NCBI GenBank assembly: GCA_024711325.1
Contig: JANJTC010000002.1
Coordinates: forward strand, 1 to 64,000
Source of the DNA: Bacteriovoracaceae bacterium
Lineage (GTDB): Bacteria > Bdellovibrionota > Bacteriovoracia > Bacteriovoracales > Bacteriovoracaceae
Length of the DNA: 64,000 nucleotides
Direction: 5' to 3'
The notes beneath the pieces were generated by a model. The model was not told where the DNA came from. It worked only from the letters and a program-made list of their open reading frames with translations, and made no database searches. Below, in pieces: positions 8,892 through 19,700 of this stretch (position 1 is its first letter; every line of letters starts with the position of its first letter). A program made the translations under genes and the position numbers.

Positions 8892-10900
8892 TTTAAGCTA
8901 TCCATAAGACTTCCGAAGAAATTCTTTTTAAAGTCGGTTACTTCATCTTCTGACATATCACCAAAGTTTGTACGATCCAGTTCTTTATATAAATGAGGAA
9001 GCTCTATGACGAAGCGGGATTTAAATCGTGGAATCATTTTGCCGTACATCTTTCTTTCTTTGGCATAGGTCATGATGAGCTTTTTGCGGGCCCGTGTAAT
9101 ACCAACGTAACAAAGCCGGCGCTCTTCATTAATATCAGAATTATCAATAATAGTTTTTTTATGGGGGAGAATTTCTTCTTCCATGCCAATTAAGAAGATG
9201 TGATCAAACTCCAGACCTTTGGAGGCGTGGAGAGTCATGAGTGTGACTTCATTTTTTTTAAAGCCATCGCCAGGGCCCTGAGAATCATGAGCGTCCGCAA
9301 GGAGGAGTCGTTCGACAAAGTTTTTTAGAGTTGCATCTTCCTGGTAGCGATCCTGAAAGCGATCAGCGGCCAGAATGAAGTTTTTCACATCATCTTTCTT
9401 GCGAACGGCCAGTTTGGGTTGGTCATAGCTCTTCTCAATAAAATCGTAATAATTGAGTTCATCTACTAATTGCGTGATCGATGGAAGTAGTGATTGCTCA
9501 TTAAAGACTCTTTGGAATTTACGAATGATTTGAACAAAAGATTTTATACCTTCATGTTCCTCTTCATCACATATTACCTGGAATAAATGTCGTTTTTGTT
9601 CCAGTGCCTTCTCGAGATTCTTATTAAGAGTCACTGAACCAATGCCTCGATTGGGAACGTTAAGGATACGTCTTAGGGCCAGCTCGTCCCGAGGGTTTTG
9701 AATCAGGGTCAAGTAAGCAATGATGTCTTTGATTTCTTTTTTCTCGTAGAACTTTTGACCGCCAATAATCTTATAAGGAACTTGTCCAATTCTAAGTTGA
9801 TCTTCAAAGGGGGGAACCTGAGTATTGGAACGGTAGAGAATTGCTATTTCTGAGAGAGCAACTTCATGGGATTGAAGTTTAATGATCTCTTCTACCACAA
9901 TCGCGGCTTCATGGTCAGAGTCCCCAGCTGCCCATAGTTGAGGCAGAGTACCTTCCATCTGGGCCGTTCTCATTGTCTTTTCTTTTCTCTGAGTACTTTC
10001 TTTAATCACCTGATTGGCGAGATCCAGGATAGGAAAAGTTGAACGGTAATTTTCTTCGAGCTTGATAACTACAGTATCGCTGTATTGTTTTTCAAAGTTT
10101 AGGATATTTGAAATATCTGCGCCTCGGAAGCCATAGATGGCCTGATCATCATCTCCTACAACACAAATATTCTGATGGGTTGAAGTCAGGGCCTGAATCA
10201 GGGAGAACTGGAGACTGTTGGTATCCTGATACTCATCAATCATGATGTATTTGAAGCGTTCGGAATATTTTTTAGCGACCTCAGGAAATTGATTAAAAAG
10301 TTTAACCACTAAGAAAAGAATATCATCAAAATCCAAAGCATTATAAAATTGCAGTTTTTCCTGGTAGTAGTGGTAAACGTATTCGGTTGCACCATCGTAG
10401 TTATTTTCGGGATCGTAGTATTTACTTTTGGGAAACTCGTCGGCCGAAACACCCTGGTTCTTTAGAAGGCCAATTTTAGACATAATGATACTGCGGTCAT
10501 AAGACTTGTTGGAGCGGTAACTCTTTAGTCCTTCGCGCACAATACTCATCTGATCGGCCTGATCGTAAATAGTGAACAGGTTGTTGTAACCAAGATGATG
10601 AATATCTTCGCGCAGGATACGTATCCCCAAAGAATGGAAAGTGGATAGAGTAATGCCTTTTCGCATTCTGGAATCTACCAGATGAGAAACTCTTTCCTTC
10701 ATTTCGGTGGCGGCCTTATTTGTAAAGCTCACGGCAAGAATTTGTTTACCCGGAATACGAAGATTATCCAGCATATGAGCTATGCGATAAGTCACTGTGC
10801 GTGTTTTTCCGGATCCGGCGCCTGCGAGGATTAAGACAGGGCCTTCCACCGTTTCGGCAGCTTTGCGTTGTTCAGGGTTTAAACCATTGAGGGAAATCAT
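8888..10900 (-). CDS. rep: Rep-type UvrD-family DNA helicase
   Basis: Superfamily 1A 3'-5' DNA helicase. All motifs are visible: the Q motif LNPEQRKA, Walker A AGAGSGKT at 26-33, TFTNKAA-type Ia as SFTNKAATEMKERV, DEYQDTN (II), GDDDQAIYGFRGAD (III), EENYRS (IV), TLMTLHASKGLEFDHIF (V) and YVGITRARKKL (VI). The STFHSLG segment, the 670-residue length and the C-terminal RFKSRFVIELP fit E. coli Rep better than UvrD or PcrA. No Shine-Dalgarno sequence precedes the ATG, and a strong promoter -10 box lies only 8 bases upstream, so the message may be leaderless. The role inferred is replication restart or fork clearance. Confidence 0.92.
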   Translation of the reverse strand: MISLNGLNPEQRKAAETVEGPVLILAGAGSGKTRTVTYRIAHMLDNLRIPGKQILAVSFTNKAATEMKERVSHLVDSRMRKGITLSTFHSLGIRILREDIHHLGYNNLFTIYDQADQMSIVREGLKSYRSNKSYDRSIIMSKIGLLKNQGVSADEFPKSKYYDPENNYDGATEYVYHYYQEKLQFYNALDFDDILFLVVKLFNQFPEVAKKYSERFKYIMIDEYQDTNSLQFSLIQALTSTHQNICVVGDDDQAIYGFRGADISNILNFEKQYSDTVVIKLEENYRSTFPILDLANQVIKESTQRKEKTMRTAQMEGTLPQLWAAGDSDHEAAIVVEEIIKLQSHEVALSEIAILYRSNTQVPPFEDQLRIGQVPYKIIGGQKFYEKKEIKDIIAYLTLIQNPRDELALRRILNVPNRGIGSVTLNKNLEKALEQKRHLFQVICDEEEHEGIKSFVQIIRKFQRVFNEQSLLPSITQLVDELNYYDFIEKSYDQPKLAVRKKDDVKNFILAADRFQDRYQEDATLKNFVERLLLADAHDSQGPGDGFKKNEVTLMTLHASKGLEFDHIFLIGMEEEILPHKKTIIDNSDINEERRLCYVGITRARKKLIMTYAKERKMYGKMIPRFKSRFVIELPHLYKELDRTNFGDMSEDEVTDFKKNFFGSLMDSLK

Positions 10901-10908
10901 GTGGGCGC

Positions 10909-10937
10909 AGAATAAAAAAGGAGGGTTAAAGTGTCAA
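10909..10937 (-). promoter_or_regulatory. Strong promoter of rep, implying a leaderless transcript
   Basis: Read on the minus strand, a perfect -35 TTGACA, a 17-base spacer and a -10 TATTCT (4/6) end 8 bases before the rep ATG. Transcription would start at or within one to two bases of the start codon. Confidence 0.6.
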
Positions 10938-11005
10938 AATCAAAAGACAAAAAAGACCTTACTTTGTAGACTTAACCATCTGTAAATACCTTTATTTGAG
11001 GTTAT

Positions 11006-12709
11006 ATGAAGTATTTGATCACATCCGCTCTTCCTTATGCTAATGGGCCTATTCATTTTGGGCATATCGCCGGAGTTTATTTACCGGCGGATATCTTTAC
11101 CCGTCATAAAAAGCTCAAAGGCGAAAAGGCCATTCATATCTCTGGTTCTGATGAGCACGGGGTGGCCATCATGCAAAACGCTCAAAAGGCGAAGAAAAGC
11201 TATCAGGAATATGTGAATGAGTGGCACAAAACTCATAGAGACTTGTTTGAAAAATACGATATTAAATTTGATTTTTTTGGACAAACCTCGGCCCCTTATC
11301 ACAAAGAAGAAACGCTAAAATGGTTTCACGATCTTTTGGGAAAAGGGTTGATTGAAAAGAAATCGGAAAAGCAGCTCCAGTGCCAGGATTGTAAAAATAT
11401 GCTGCCTGACAGATTTGTCGAAGGCGAATGTTACGAATGTCATTATCCTGAGGCCAGAGGAGATGAATGTCCAAATTGTGGAACCTGGATTGACCCACTT
11501 AAACTCATAAATCCTGTTTGTAAATTTTGTGGTTCCAAGCATGTTGAGGCCGTGGATTCTTTCCAGTGGTATTTGATGCTGTCTAAAATGCATGAAAAGC
11601 ATCAGAAGTGGTTTGAGACCAGAAAACCTTTTTGGAGAAAAAACTTAGTTCCCTTTGTTGAATCTCTGACCAAGGACAATCTGGTTGATCGGGCCATCAC
11701 CCGCGATCTGGATTGGGGGATTGATGTTCCTCTTTCAGAGGCCAAGGGCAAGAAGATTTATGTTTGGTTTGATGCACCCATTGGTTATGTCTCTAACACC
11801 GCTCAGTTTCTTAAGGAGAGCGGATCGAATGAAGACCACATCAAAGACTGGTGGGGATCCAAGGATGTAAAAATTGTAAATTTCATTGGAAAAGATAATA
11901 TCATTTTCCATTCCATCATCTTCCCAGTGATGTGTTTAGGAACTGGATTTGTGAATCCAGTTTCAGATCTTCCTGCTAATCAGTATGTAAACCTGGAAGG
12001 GAAGCAGTTTTCTAAATCTAAGGGATGGTATGTGGATGCCGATGAGGCCATCACTCAATTTGGCTCGGATGCTCTTCGCTTTTACCTGACATCTTTAATT
12101 CCAGAAACTTCTGACTCTAGCTTTACCTGGAAAGGAATGGAGCTCAAGATTAATTCGGAGCTTGCCAATAACATTGGTAACTTCATCAATCGTGCCATGA
12201 AATTTTCCGCTAAAAACTGGCCGGAAGGCATGCAGGCCCAGAAATTTGATGCTTTCTTTTCTGACCATGTGAAGGGCGTAAATGAATTCATTAAGGAATA
12301 TCATGAGCTGCTTGATTCCTACCAAATCAAGAAAGGTCAGGAACACATCATGGGACTGGGAGCGAAGGTAAATCAATTTATCACTGAACGGGCCCCTTGG
12401 ACAGAATTCAAAACAGATCAGGAGAGAGCTGCTGAAACAATTGCCATCTCAACCGCCTACGTTTTAATCATTGGAACTTTCTTTGCGCCTTATTTGCCGC
12501 AATTATCAAAATCCATTCTTTCTTACTTCGGCTTAAATGCTGAAAGTGAACTGGTTAAGAAAATTTATCAGGGGGATTTGAATGAGATGAAGAATTTCTT
12601 CTCTCATGATTTCAAGCTTCAAGTAGATCCTCAGGGGTTAGTGCCAAAGATTGATCCTAAAGTGATTGAAGAATTAAATCTTAAATTAAAAGAGAAAGCG
12701 GCCCTTTAA
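11006..12709 (+). CDS. metG: Methionyl-tRNA synthetase, short form
   Basis: Charges tRNA-Met. Class I signatures are HFGH at 17-20 (the HIGH motif) and FSKSKGW near residue 333 (the KMSKS loop). The connective peptide near 124-180 holds four CxxC pairs, so two zinc knuckles are expected. The 567-residue length stops after the anticodon-binding helices: the EMAP-II-like C-terminal tRNA-binding/dimerisation domain of E. coli MetG (677 aa) is missing, as in many shorter bacterial enzymes. A TGAGG motif precedes ATG. Its stop overlaps the stop of the convergent dehydrogenase gene within TTAA. Confidence 0.96.
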   Translation: MKYLITSALPYANGPIHFGHIAGVYLPADIFTRHKKLKGEKAIHISGSDEHGVAIMQNAQKAKKSYQEYVNEWHKTHRDLFEKYDIKFDFFGQTSAPYHKEETLKWFHDLLGKGLIEKKSEKQLQCQDCKNMLPDRFVEGECYECHYPEARGDECPNCGTWIDPLKLINPVCKFCGSKHVEAVDSFQWYLMLSKMHEKHQKWFETRKPFWRKNLVPFVESLTKDNLVDRAITRDLDWGIDVPLSEAKGKKIYVWFDAPIGYVSNTAQFLKESGSNEDHIKDWWGSKDVKIVNFIGKDNIIFHSIIFPVMCLGTGFVNPVSDLPANQYVNLEGKQFSKSKGWYVDADEAITQFGSDALRFYLTSLIPETSDSSFTWKGMELKINSELANNIGNFINRAMKFSAKNWPEGMQAQKFDAFFSDHVKGVNEFIKEYHELLDSYQIKKGQEHIMGLGAKVNQFITERAPWTEFKTDQERAAETIAISTAYVLIIGTFFAPYLPQLSKSILSYFGLNAESELVKKIYQGDLNEMKNFFSHDFKLQVDPQGLVPKIDPKVIEELNLKLKEKAAL

Positions 12710-13590
12710 GAGAAGCCGCCATGGATATGAGTTTCCTCATAGTCAGGGCGGTAGAGGTTTCCTTCTGATTTAGGAATGCTTCTGGCCTTTTTAAAATAAG
12801 TTCGCATTATCTTTTCCATTATCTTCCCGGTAAATTCCGGAAGTAGGGCGTGACCTAATCTACCTAGTCTGTCTTGAGCGCCTAGATGAATGGAAGCTCT
12901 AGGGGTCTTGGTTAATTTAATCATGGCCTGGGCCATTTGTTCAGGATCTACCAAGGGCCTAGCGGGTCTAATCTCTTTTCCTATAAAATTGGCGGCATGA
13001 GAATGAGCGGGACTATCTACGAAACTGGCATAGATATCGCAGACGTGTATTTCAGGAAACTTTTTAAATTCATACCGCAAAGCTTCGGACAGACCTCTTA
13101 AACCAAACTTACTGGCACTATAGGAAACCGTGTAGGGGTTGCCGACGAACGCACCAGTGGAATTGGTATTAATAATTGTACCTTTTCCTCTGGCCTTAAA
13201 ATAAGGCATGACTACATAAGCACCATATAGTGGACCCAGGAGATTTGTTTTAATGACCTGCTCATGAGCTTCTAAAGGTGTTTCAGTAAATTCCCCAATA
13301 GCACCAACTCCAGCATTGTTAATCCAAACATCAATTTTCCCAAAAAATGAAATTGCAGTATCAAAAAGATGCTGGATAGATTTCTTGCTCGTAACATCCG
13401 TTTCCACCGCGATGGCCTGACCGCCCATGCTTTCACACTCACTGGCAATTTCCTGTAGTATGGTGTCGCTCCTTGCTGCTAGCACTACATTGGCGCCCTC
13501 ACGGGCAAACAGGAGTGCAGCAGCTTTCCCGATGCCACTGGAGGCCCCGGTAATGACAATAGTAGAAGAGTTGATTGGATGTGTATTCAA
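12706..13590 (-). CDS. Short-chain dehydrogenase/reductase (SDR family)
   Basis: Classical SDR with the NAD(P)-binding loop TGASSGIG near residues 14-21, NNAG near 90, and the catalytic Ser plus YSASK pair near 155-160. The long C-terminal tail (about 295 residues in total) with LGRLGHALLPEF and KKARSIPKSEGNLY matches SDRs of unknown substrate that carry a C-terminal extension. I place the start at a TTG 5 bases after a perfect GGAGG. An ATG 12 bases further upstream actually overlaps that GGAGG and has no ribosome-binding site of its own. Substrate and pathway are unknown. Confidence 0.85.
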   Translation of the reverse strand: MNTHPINSSTIVITGASSGIGKAAALLFAREGANVVLAARSDTILQEIASECESMGGQAIAVETDVTSKKSIQHLFDTAISFFGKIDVWINNAGVGAIGEFTETPLEAHEQVIKTNLLGPLYGAYVVMPYFKARGKGTIINTNSTGAFVGNPYTVSYSASKFGLRGLSEALRYEFKKFPEIHVCDIYASFVDSPAHSHAANFIGKEIRPARPLVDPEQMAQAMIKLTKTPRASIHLGAQDRLGRLGHALLPEFTGKIMEKIMRTYFKKARSIPKSEGNLYRPDYEETHIHGGFS

Positions 13591-13666
13591 GCTTACCTCC
13601 ATGGAATGAGTTGAGCTTAATCGTGAGAATGGGATGGAATCAACTTATGATATTCGTAAGATTGAA

Positions 13667-14185
13667 CTAATCATTATGATAACGTGGATCGACTTTAATC
13701 CTCGGTTGTCGTGTCGGATCAGCATACTCAATAATAGGTTGATCCCAATTGTTGAGAATTTTTCCATTTTGCGCGTCCACTAAAAGCCGAAAAGTCGTAG
13801 TTTGGTTCAAGTGATTTTTGATCGTAACAATGACTGATTCGACATTGAGAGACACTCCATCTTGCGTCCAGACTCGGGAATCGACTTTTTTAATTTCGAT
13901 ATCTTTAACTGAATCTCCCCCTTGTGTGCGTAGAGTATTTTCCAGTTTAGCTTGCCACTCGGGTGAAACAACATTTACCGCCTGAGCGTTTTCTGATTTC
14001 TCCAAAGGGTTAATGGAGGTAGGAATATCGGAGGTATCTTCTTCGATAGATTCTGTATTTAGACGAGGGATTTGTTTGTCACTCAGGGGAGCATCTGCCG
14101 GAGGAACAGAATTCTGGCTTCGGAAGTAATATGTTCCTACGGCGATAACGAGAACCAAAATAAAGTAGTAGTAACGTTTACTCAT
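13667..14185 (-). CDS. Membrane-anchored periplasmic protein of unknown function
   Basis: A 172-residue protein with one N-terminal hydrophobic segment (about residues 5-20, an uncleaved anchor or signal), a Pro/Glu/Ser-rich linker to about residue 70, and a small globular domain with predicted beta-strands (SLNVESVIVTIKNHL, FRLLVDAQNGKILNNW). That C-terminal pattern resembles PepSY-like or inhibitor-like folds, but I cannot assign a family. It overlaps the 3' end of the metalloprotease-like lipoprotein gene by 8 bases and is probably translated with it, so the two products may work together. Confidence 0.7.
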   Translation of the reverse strand: MSKRYYYFILVLVIAVGTYYFRSQNSVPPADAPLSDKQIPRLNTESIEEDTSDIPTSINPLEKSENAQAVNVVSPEWQAKLENTLRTQGGDSVKDIEIKKVDSRVWTQDGVSLNVESVIVTIKNHLNQTTTFRLLVDAQNGKILNNWDQPIIEYADPTRQPRIKVDPRYHND

Positions 14186-16733
14186 TTACATCGAAATCAA
14201 AATTAATGACTTTATAAGGTTTACTGCCATTATATTCATAGTCTAAAAAATCATCATTGGCATTTGTTCCATCTGTGTAACAGTCTGAGCAGTTGCTGAA
14301 ACGGGCACGCATCCGACAACGAAATTTTGTTCCCGGTGGAATCCACTTATTTACTTCCATGACTAATAAATTTCCGTAATTAAACTCACCTTGATCCGAA
14401 ACTTTAACGACTGATTCATAAAAAGTCTTCTGAGAATCAATTCTTGAAAAGAAAGCTTCATTAGCACTTGGTAAGAATCTCACCAAACACTCATGCGGAT
14501 TAAATGTAAAGTCGGTATCAGAAGAACCGGTAGAGGTGTAGCCCAAGCAGTCTTTATCTAACAATGACAGACCTTGTTTCTTCCTGAATTCATTCTGAGA
14601 CACCCACCGAGAACTAGTGCCTTCTTCGAGCTGAACCAGGCAGACCGGAGCAGCAGCATTCGTAGGGTACTTGCCGGTTAATGGATTTTTTATCAAGCGC
14701 TGATATTCTGTATCAGTACTGGTACAAGTGCGTCCTGATTCCGCTCCCTGATCAACTGTCGTCATAGAGTCAATTACACATGGTTTAAAGTTACCTGTGG
14801 CCTCATCGACAACATCAACATGATCCCAATCATTGGCCAGGAGTTGGACTCCTGCCATGGTGCTGTTTGAATTATTGAGAAGGTTAGGAATGACTGCAAC
14901 GACCTCTCCTGGAGAAATAAGAATGTTGTTATTGTTATAATCAACACTTGCCACGCCAGTTGAAAGAGGAACAGTGAATCCTTTGAAAAGTAATTGTTTT
15001 AGAAAGAAATCGATATCACTTCGATTATCGATAATGTAAAAACCAACCCTTTCATTATGGGTGGTTGTTTTTTGAGCAAGCTCAATGAGTTGTTTCGAGA
15101 CGAGGACAGATTTTCTTCTGTTATCTTCGGATACCGGAGTTAAGCCTTGAGTAGGTATAAAATAAACGGCATCGTTGAAATCAAGTGAGCGGTCTTTAGT
15201 TGAATTTCCGTTATTGTTATAAGTTTTGAACAATAACAGGCCGTAGTCATCCAGAAGCTTTTCTGACTCATTCTTCTCAAAACCAGGGCATAGGTTGCCT
15301 GTGATGTATTTATAGATATTCTTGGCGAAGACCTGGAAAAACTTTCGGTAGGTAATAGGATTGACTGTTTGTGACCATAACCATGAGTTTTTATCATCCA
15401 GGTTGTTAAAGAAAATGTTTGATGCAAAAGGGGCACCAAAATCGTCAACGCCTTTTGCCTTTAAATCTCCTAGCTCACTCAAAGATTCGGCCAGAAGAAG
15501 CATCATGTAAGAGGTGACTTTATCATGTCCGCCATCTTTTTCTGAAGTGAGGTTACATTCATTTTTAAGCGTTTTAGTTAAGGCGACCAGATAATGGGTC
15601 ACTATTTGACCTGCATAATGCTCGTCTTCCAAAATGCGATCCGGTTTATTCGGATCATACAGCAGGTATTGAGGATAAGATAAACGGCCTTCAGGAGTTT
15701 CTTCTATTCCACTAATGTGAAGGGGATCACTTTCATCCAAAGCACGAGACTGCTTAAATGTTTTGCCAAGGGCCCATTCTCCTACATGTGTGCGTTTATT
15801 AATTACGAAACTATAATAATCCGCAATACCTTCATTAATGGATTTAGCTTCATCATATCCAAGAAACCCCATGCCTGAACGGTAAAGATGATAATCTGAA
15901 GCAGAAGTTCCATTTCTCATGTTCAACATAACTGAAACTAAAGCATGGCCCAATTCATGGTAAACGACTGAAGGATCTTGAACAAATTGAAAGCCTGGAT
16001 ATTCCGATTGAAAACCAAAACATAATTCTGGCCCTGCTGGCGAGTAATAGGCCGCACCTTCTTCAGCAGTACAATTTGCAAAAGCTGTCAGGTAATCATA
16101 TTTAAATAATTTTGAATCAATGCTCGACATGGCCTTAAACCAGAACAGCTTTGAATTACGAAGATAACTTGGAATAGATTTTGGTATCGAAAGAGGAAGG
16201 GCATGAATTTCGTTATAAGCATAAGAAAGTTTATTTAGGAACGTGTTTGTACCTAGGGATAAATGATAAAGAGTGTTGGTTTGATAGAATTCCGGAGTCC
16301 CTGGATTAAAAATGAAAGTGCGATTTTCAAGTCGTGGAATGACCTGAGTAGAATCGGTGTCGCTTAGAACTCGCAAGCAACCTTCCAGACTCACTTTGTG
16401 ATTGCCATAGAAAAATAGATCGATGGAACAGTCGCCGGTTAGATTGGTATTATCTGTTATGAGCTCAGCATTTCTATCCAGAAAAGATCCCATATCAGGA
16501 TTGGAAGGCCCATAATTTTTCCCAGCAAAGATAGCAGGACTATCCTTATAAACATAGGCCTTGCCATCAAAAGATCCATCATTGCTGATGACATTACTTC
16601 GGACACCACTGCCGGTGATTTCAGTTGGATTACATGCAGAAAGAATTCCCAATAGGGGAAGAATTAAGAATAAGTTCCCCACTGGAAACTTATTTTTGAA
16701 AGGTTTTATCATCCGCTGACGTACCACTCTCAT
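14178..16733 (-). CDS. Large lipoprotein with an HELGH zinc-metallopeptidase motif
   Basis: An 851-residue exported lipoprotein. The long charged N-terminus precedes a hydrophobic stretch and lipobox ILSAC with Cys34. A gluzincin-type active site is visible: HELGH at 259-263 and NEGIADYY near 300-307, supplying the third ligand Glu. The rest (600 residues rich in Asn, Asp and Cys) matches nothing I recognise. The start chosen has an AAGG motif 5 bases upstream; a second ATG 21 bases inward is possible. It lies between the 1008-residue exported protein and the 172-residue anchored protein. It may be a peptidase or a degenerate structural relative. Confidence 0.75.
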   Translation of the reverse strand: MRVVRQRMIKPFKNKFPVGNLFLILPLLGILSACNPTEITGSGVRSNVISNDGSFDGKAYVYKDSPAIFAGKNYGPSNPDMGSFLDRNAELITDNTNLTGDCSIDLFFYGNHKVSLEGCLRVLSDTDSTQVIPRLENRTFIFNPGTPEFYQTNTLYHLSLGTNTFLNKLSYAYNEIHALPLSIPKSIPSYLRNSKLFWFKAMSSIDSKLFKYDYLTAFANCTAEEGAAYYSPAGPELCFGFQSEYPGFQFVQDPSVVYHELGHALVSVMLNMRNGTSASDYHLYRSGMGFLGYDEAKSINEGIADYYSFVINKRTHVGEWALGKTFKQSRALDESDPLHISGIEETPEGRLSYPQYLLYDPNKPDRILEDEHYAGQIVTHYLVALTKTLKNECNLTSEKDGGHDKVTSYMMLLLAESLSELGDLKAKGVDDFGAPFASNIFFNNLDDKNSWLWSQTVNPITYRKFFQVFAKNIYKYITGNLCPGFEKNESEKLLDDYGLLLFKTYNNNGNSTKDRSLDFNDAVYFIPTQGLTPVSEDNRRKSVLVSKQLIELAQKTTTHNERVGFYIIDNRSDIDFFLKQLLFKGFTVPLSTGVASVDYNNNNILISPGEVVAVIPNLLNNSNSTMAGVQLLANDWDHVDVVDEATGNFKPCVIDSMTTVDQGAESGRTCTSTDTEYQRLIKNPLTGKYPTNAAAPVCLVQLEEGTSSRWVSQNEFRKKQGLSLLDKDCLGYTSTGSSDTDFTFNPHECLVRFLPSANEAFFSRIDSQKTFYESVVKVSDQGEFNYGNLLVMEVNKWIPPGTKFRCRMRARFSNCSDCYTDGTNANDDFLDYEYNGSKPYKVINFDFDVNE

Positions 16734-16785
16734 ATGAACCTTATCGGCTGAAATCTAAGGATCTCAACCGATCAATTAACTCGGA

Positions 16786-19700
16786 TTAATAGCCTCTGGC
16801 GGCATTGTTTAGATCAGCTGATATTGTATTTCCGAAATTCATCAACGCCTTACCTATGTTAGACCTGTTGTTTGAATTGTCCGCGGCTTCACAGAAACTT
16901 GGGGCAGAGGTTGCGGCAGATGCCAGCTCCGATGAGTTTCCAGGAGTCGAAGAAGTAGGAAATGCGTTGTTATATGCAAGGGTGATTGATTTTATCAAAT
17001 CTTCACAACCACCGGAAGTAACTGTTGATCCGTTAATTTGGGTTGTCGACTTTTGACAGCTTGTTTTTTTGAATTCCTCATCATAAGCAACGCAATATCG
17101 ATTTGTCTTCGGAAGCTTGGCACACATAGCGTCTGGATCTAACCTTTGAACACTTTCAGAGGACCCTGATTCAGAAGAATTATTAAATCCACTACAAACT
17201 TCTTCAAACTGTGAAATGGCTTCATAGTCCTCACTTTGTCGTGCTTGTTGAGCTGCTGAGTAAGCGGCATTAAAAAAGTCATCTTTCATAGACCGACAAG
17301 CTGGTCGTGGATCTGTTCCCATTGCACTTTTAAATTTTTCACAGAATTTAGGGAGTTTTTCACCCAACTCCGACATTTTCTTTTGATGTTCTTCTGCTTG
17401 TTTCGCTCTGGCCGCTTCAGCAGCTCGGACTGAATCATCGTGATTACGACGACAATTCTCGGCAATCTGCTCAGCTTCACGATAAACATCACGGTAGTTT
17501 CTTTCAGTCTTTTTGATATGGTCAGCAAGAAGTCCCTGGCCATTACCACTGACCGATTCTCCACCAAGAATTTGATCTTGTTGTTTTTTGACACTCTCTT
17601 TTAACAGAGCGATATTTCCTTTGAACATCTCAACATACTTATCAGGATCTTCCAGTAGGAGGCGTCCATCTGGCGAGTTTCCGGTAGCTGCGATAAATTC
17701 TCCCAGGTAACGTTGACCTTCAGGAACTTCACGTTGAATACCAGTTGGGGATGAGAAACCTGCACCAAATAATCCACGCATCGCTTCACCATCACGCATG
17801 TACTGGGCAAGAGCAGAGTCAAAAATCTTAACTATGTCCTGTTTATTCTTTTGAACGAGGGCCTTGTAATTATTCACACGGGCGGTCTTTTGAGCTTTAA
17901 CTTCTTTAACGTAGTTATCGGCTTGCTGAGAACAGGCCTGCATATTTTTAGAACATGAAAGAGCAGCATTGGCACAAAAACCTGCTGAAGATGTATTGAA
18001 ACGATCCGGAGTACATGAACCTGCAACAGAGTTGTTGGCCTCTTCCGGGCTACTACATTCAATGAGTTTCTTACGAAGCTCACTCTTCATGTCAGACGCC
18101 TGATTTTTGGCAAGCTTCTTATAATCCTGATTAAGCTGACGAAGTTTCTTAATCGCAGCAGCTCCTGAAAGTTTATTGTTCAGGTTGTTGGCCTTAAATT
18201 GGGCGTTACAGTTTTTGATAATGTCAGAGAAAAAGACACTTGGTGTACGGTTAGAAGAAGCCCCGATTACTCTTGTGGTCAGGTTGCCATTAGCGTCCAG
18301 CTCCTGGACTTCATAAGAGTTCTCCATCTTCATGTAGTAACGGGAATTTGTTTGCGACTCAAGCGACTTTAACTCACTCAGTTTTTTCTCAATGCTGGTG
18401 TCACCATTCTCAATGATCTGTTTTAGTTTATCTTTTAAGAAGTTAGAAGCATTCAGATTCGCATGACCCGAAGCAGATGGATCGTAAATTTTACTTAACA
18501 GGGTATCTGTGTCTCCAAGAGTGCTGCTTAAACATGTATTCTTAATTCGGTTTTCGATAGTTGAAACCTCAGCTTCAAAACTACTGTTGTTAAGATTTCC
18601 CAGCAGACCAATAGCCGCGCTTGCGTCGTAAGCTTTTAACTCTGATTCAACGGTAGATCTTTCTTCATTGATTTTGAGGAAACTCTCATTGAACTTTGTT
18701 TGAACTTCTGAGAATAAATCCGGGCTTAGTGCACTATTAAGATTATTCGGTGAACTCACAAGGTTCTTCAGATTACTTAAAAAACCACCATAGGCCGCCG
18801 GGTTATTAGCAATGCCTGAATAACTAAGTTCAAATTGTTTGGAAACTTTATCGGCCAGCTTGTTGATATCTTCAACTACCGCTGAATGTGATTGAGCATA
18901 AGACTCGCCCGAAAATTTCCCAACTTTTGCCGTTAAAGATTCTTTTAGATTCTTTTTAATCTGGTTAAGCCCACCACTGGATCCAGTTTCATTAAAGGCG
19001 TCGCCCGTCTGCATAGATTTACAAGCGGGGTTATCAAACCTTTTTGCGAAATCAAAAAGATCCGGGTTTTTACTTCTTACTTTATCGGCCATGTCGGAAC
19101 CACCATCCAGGACAGCAACGGCTTCTTCAATGGCATCCAGATCGGCCCGTGAAGCTTCACGGAATTGATTATTCATGGCCTCAAGATTGGTTGTTAACTT
19201 ATCCAGCTCATCCATGCGGTATTTAAAAAATCCATTCAGGATCTGCATGGCATTCTTCATACAACCCACACCAAAGGCCTGGCCTTCAGAGTTACTATCA
19301 GCACTGAAGTTTTTGTACATCTTACTGACTTGGAAGTACTGGTTGTAATAAGTGAACATTTGAGTAAGCTGGGCCTGTGGTGGAGCACCGCTATCATTTG
19401 TAACACCTAAGCGACAAACCTCAGGTCTTGCATCATGAAGAGTTGTGGGAAGGGTTTTACAGTCAAGCATTTGCGGATTGATGTTATTGAGTGCCAGATA
19501 ATTGGCAAGGCCCGGAATCTTAGAGAGTTTTTGAGGATTAAAATATTTATCAGGCTGTGGAGTTTGCTGATCCTGCAGTTTCTGCATATCAAAAGTAGTT
19601 TGACTGTTAAGACTATTGGCCTGGTTTGCATTATTGGCAGCTCCCCAGATCTGACCCATCACCTGAATCCCCGTACCAATGGCCTCTGCGGTTCCATTGA

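Noticed and set aside
8626..8907. Plus-strand 93-codon frame overlapping the two-helix membrane protein gene.
   Set aside because: It is Lys-rich without a ribosome-binding site, and the opposite frame has an ATGA junction with rep and membrane-protein composition.
10960..10990. Promoter of metG in the rep-metG gap.
   Set aside because: TTGTAG and TAAATA are only 13 bases apart, and no better pair was found.
13590..13602. ATG start of the SDR gene.
   Set aside because: The GGAGG begins inside this ATG codon region and lies 5 bases before a TTG, so the TTG is the better start. The 4-residue difference does not affect the call.
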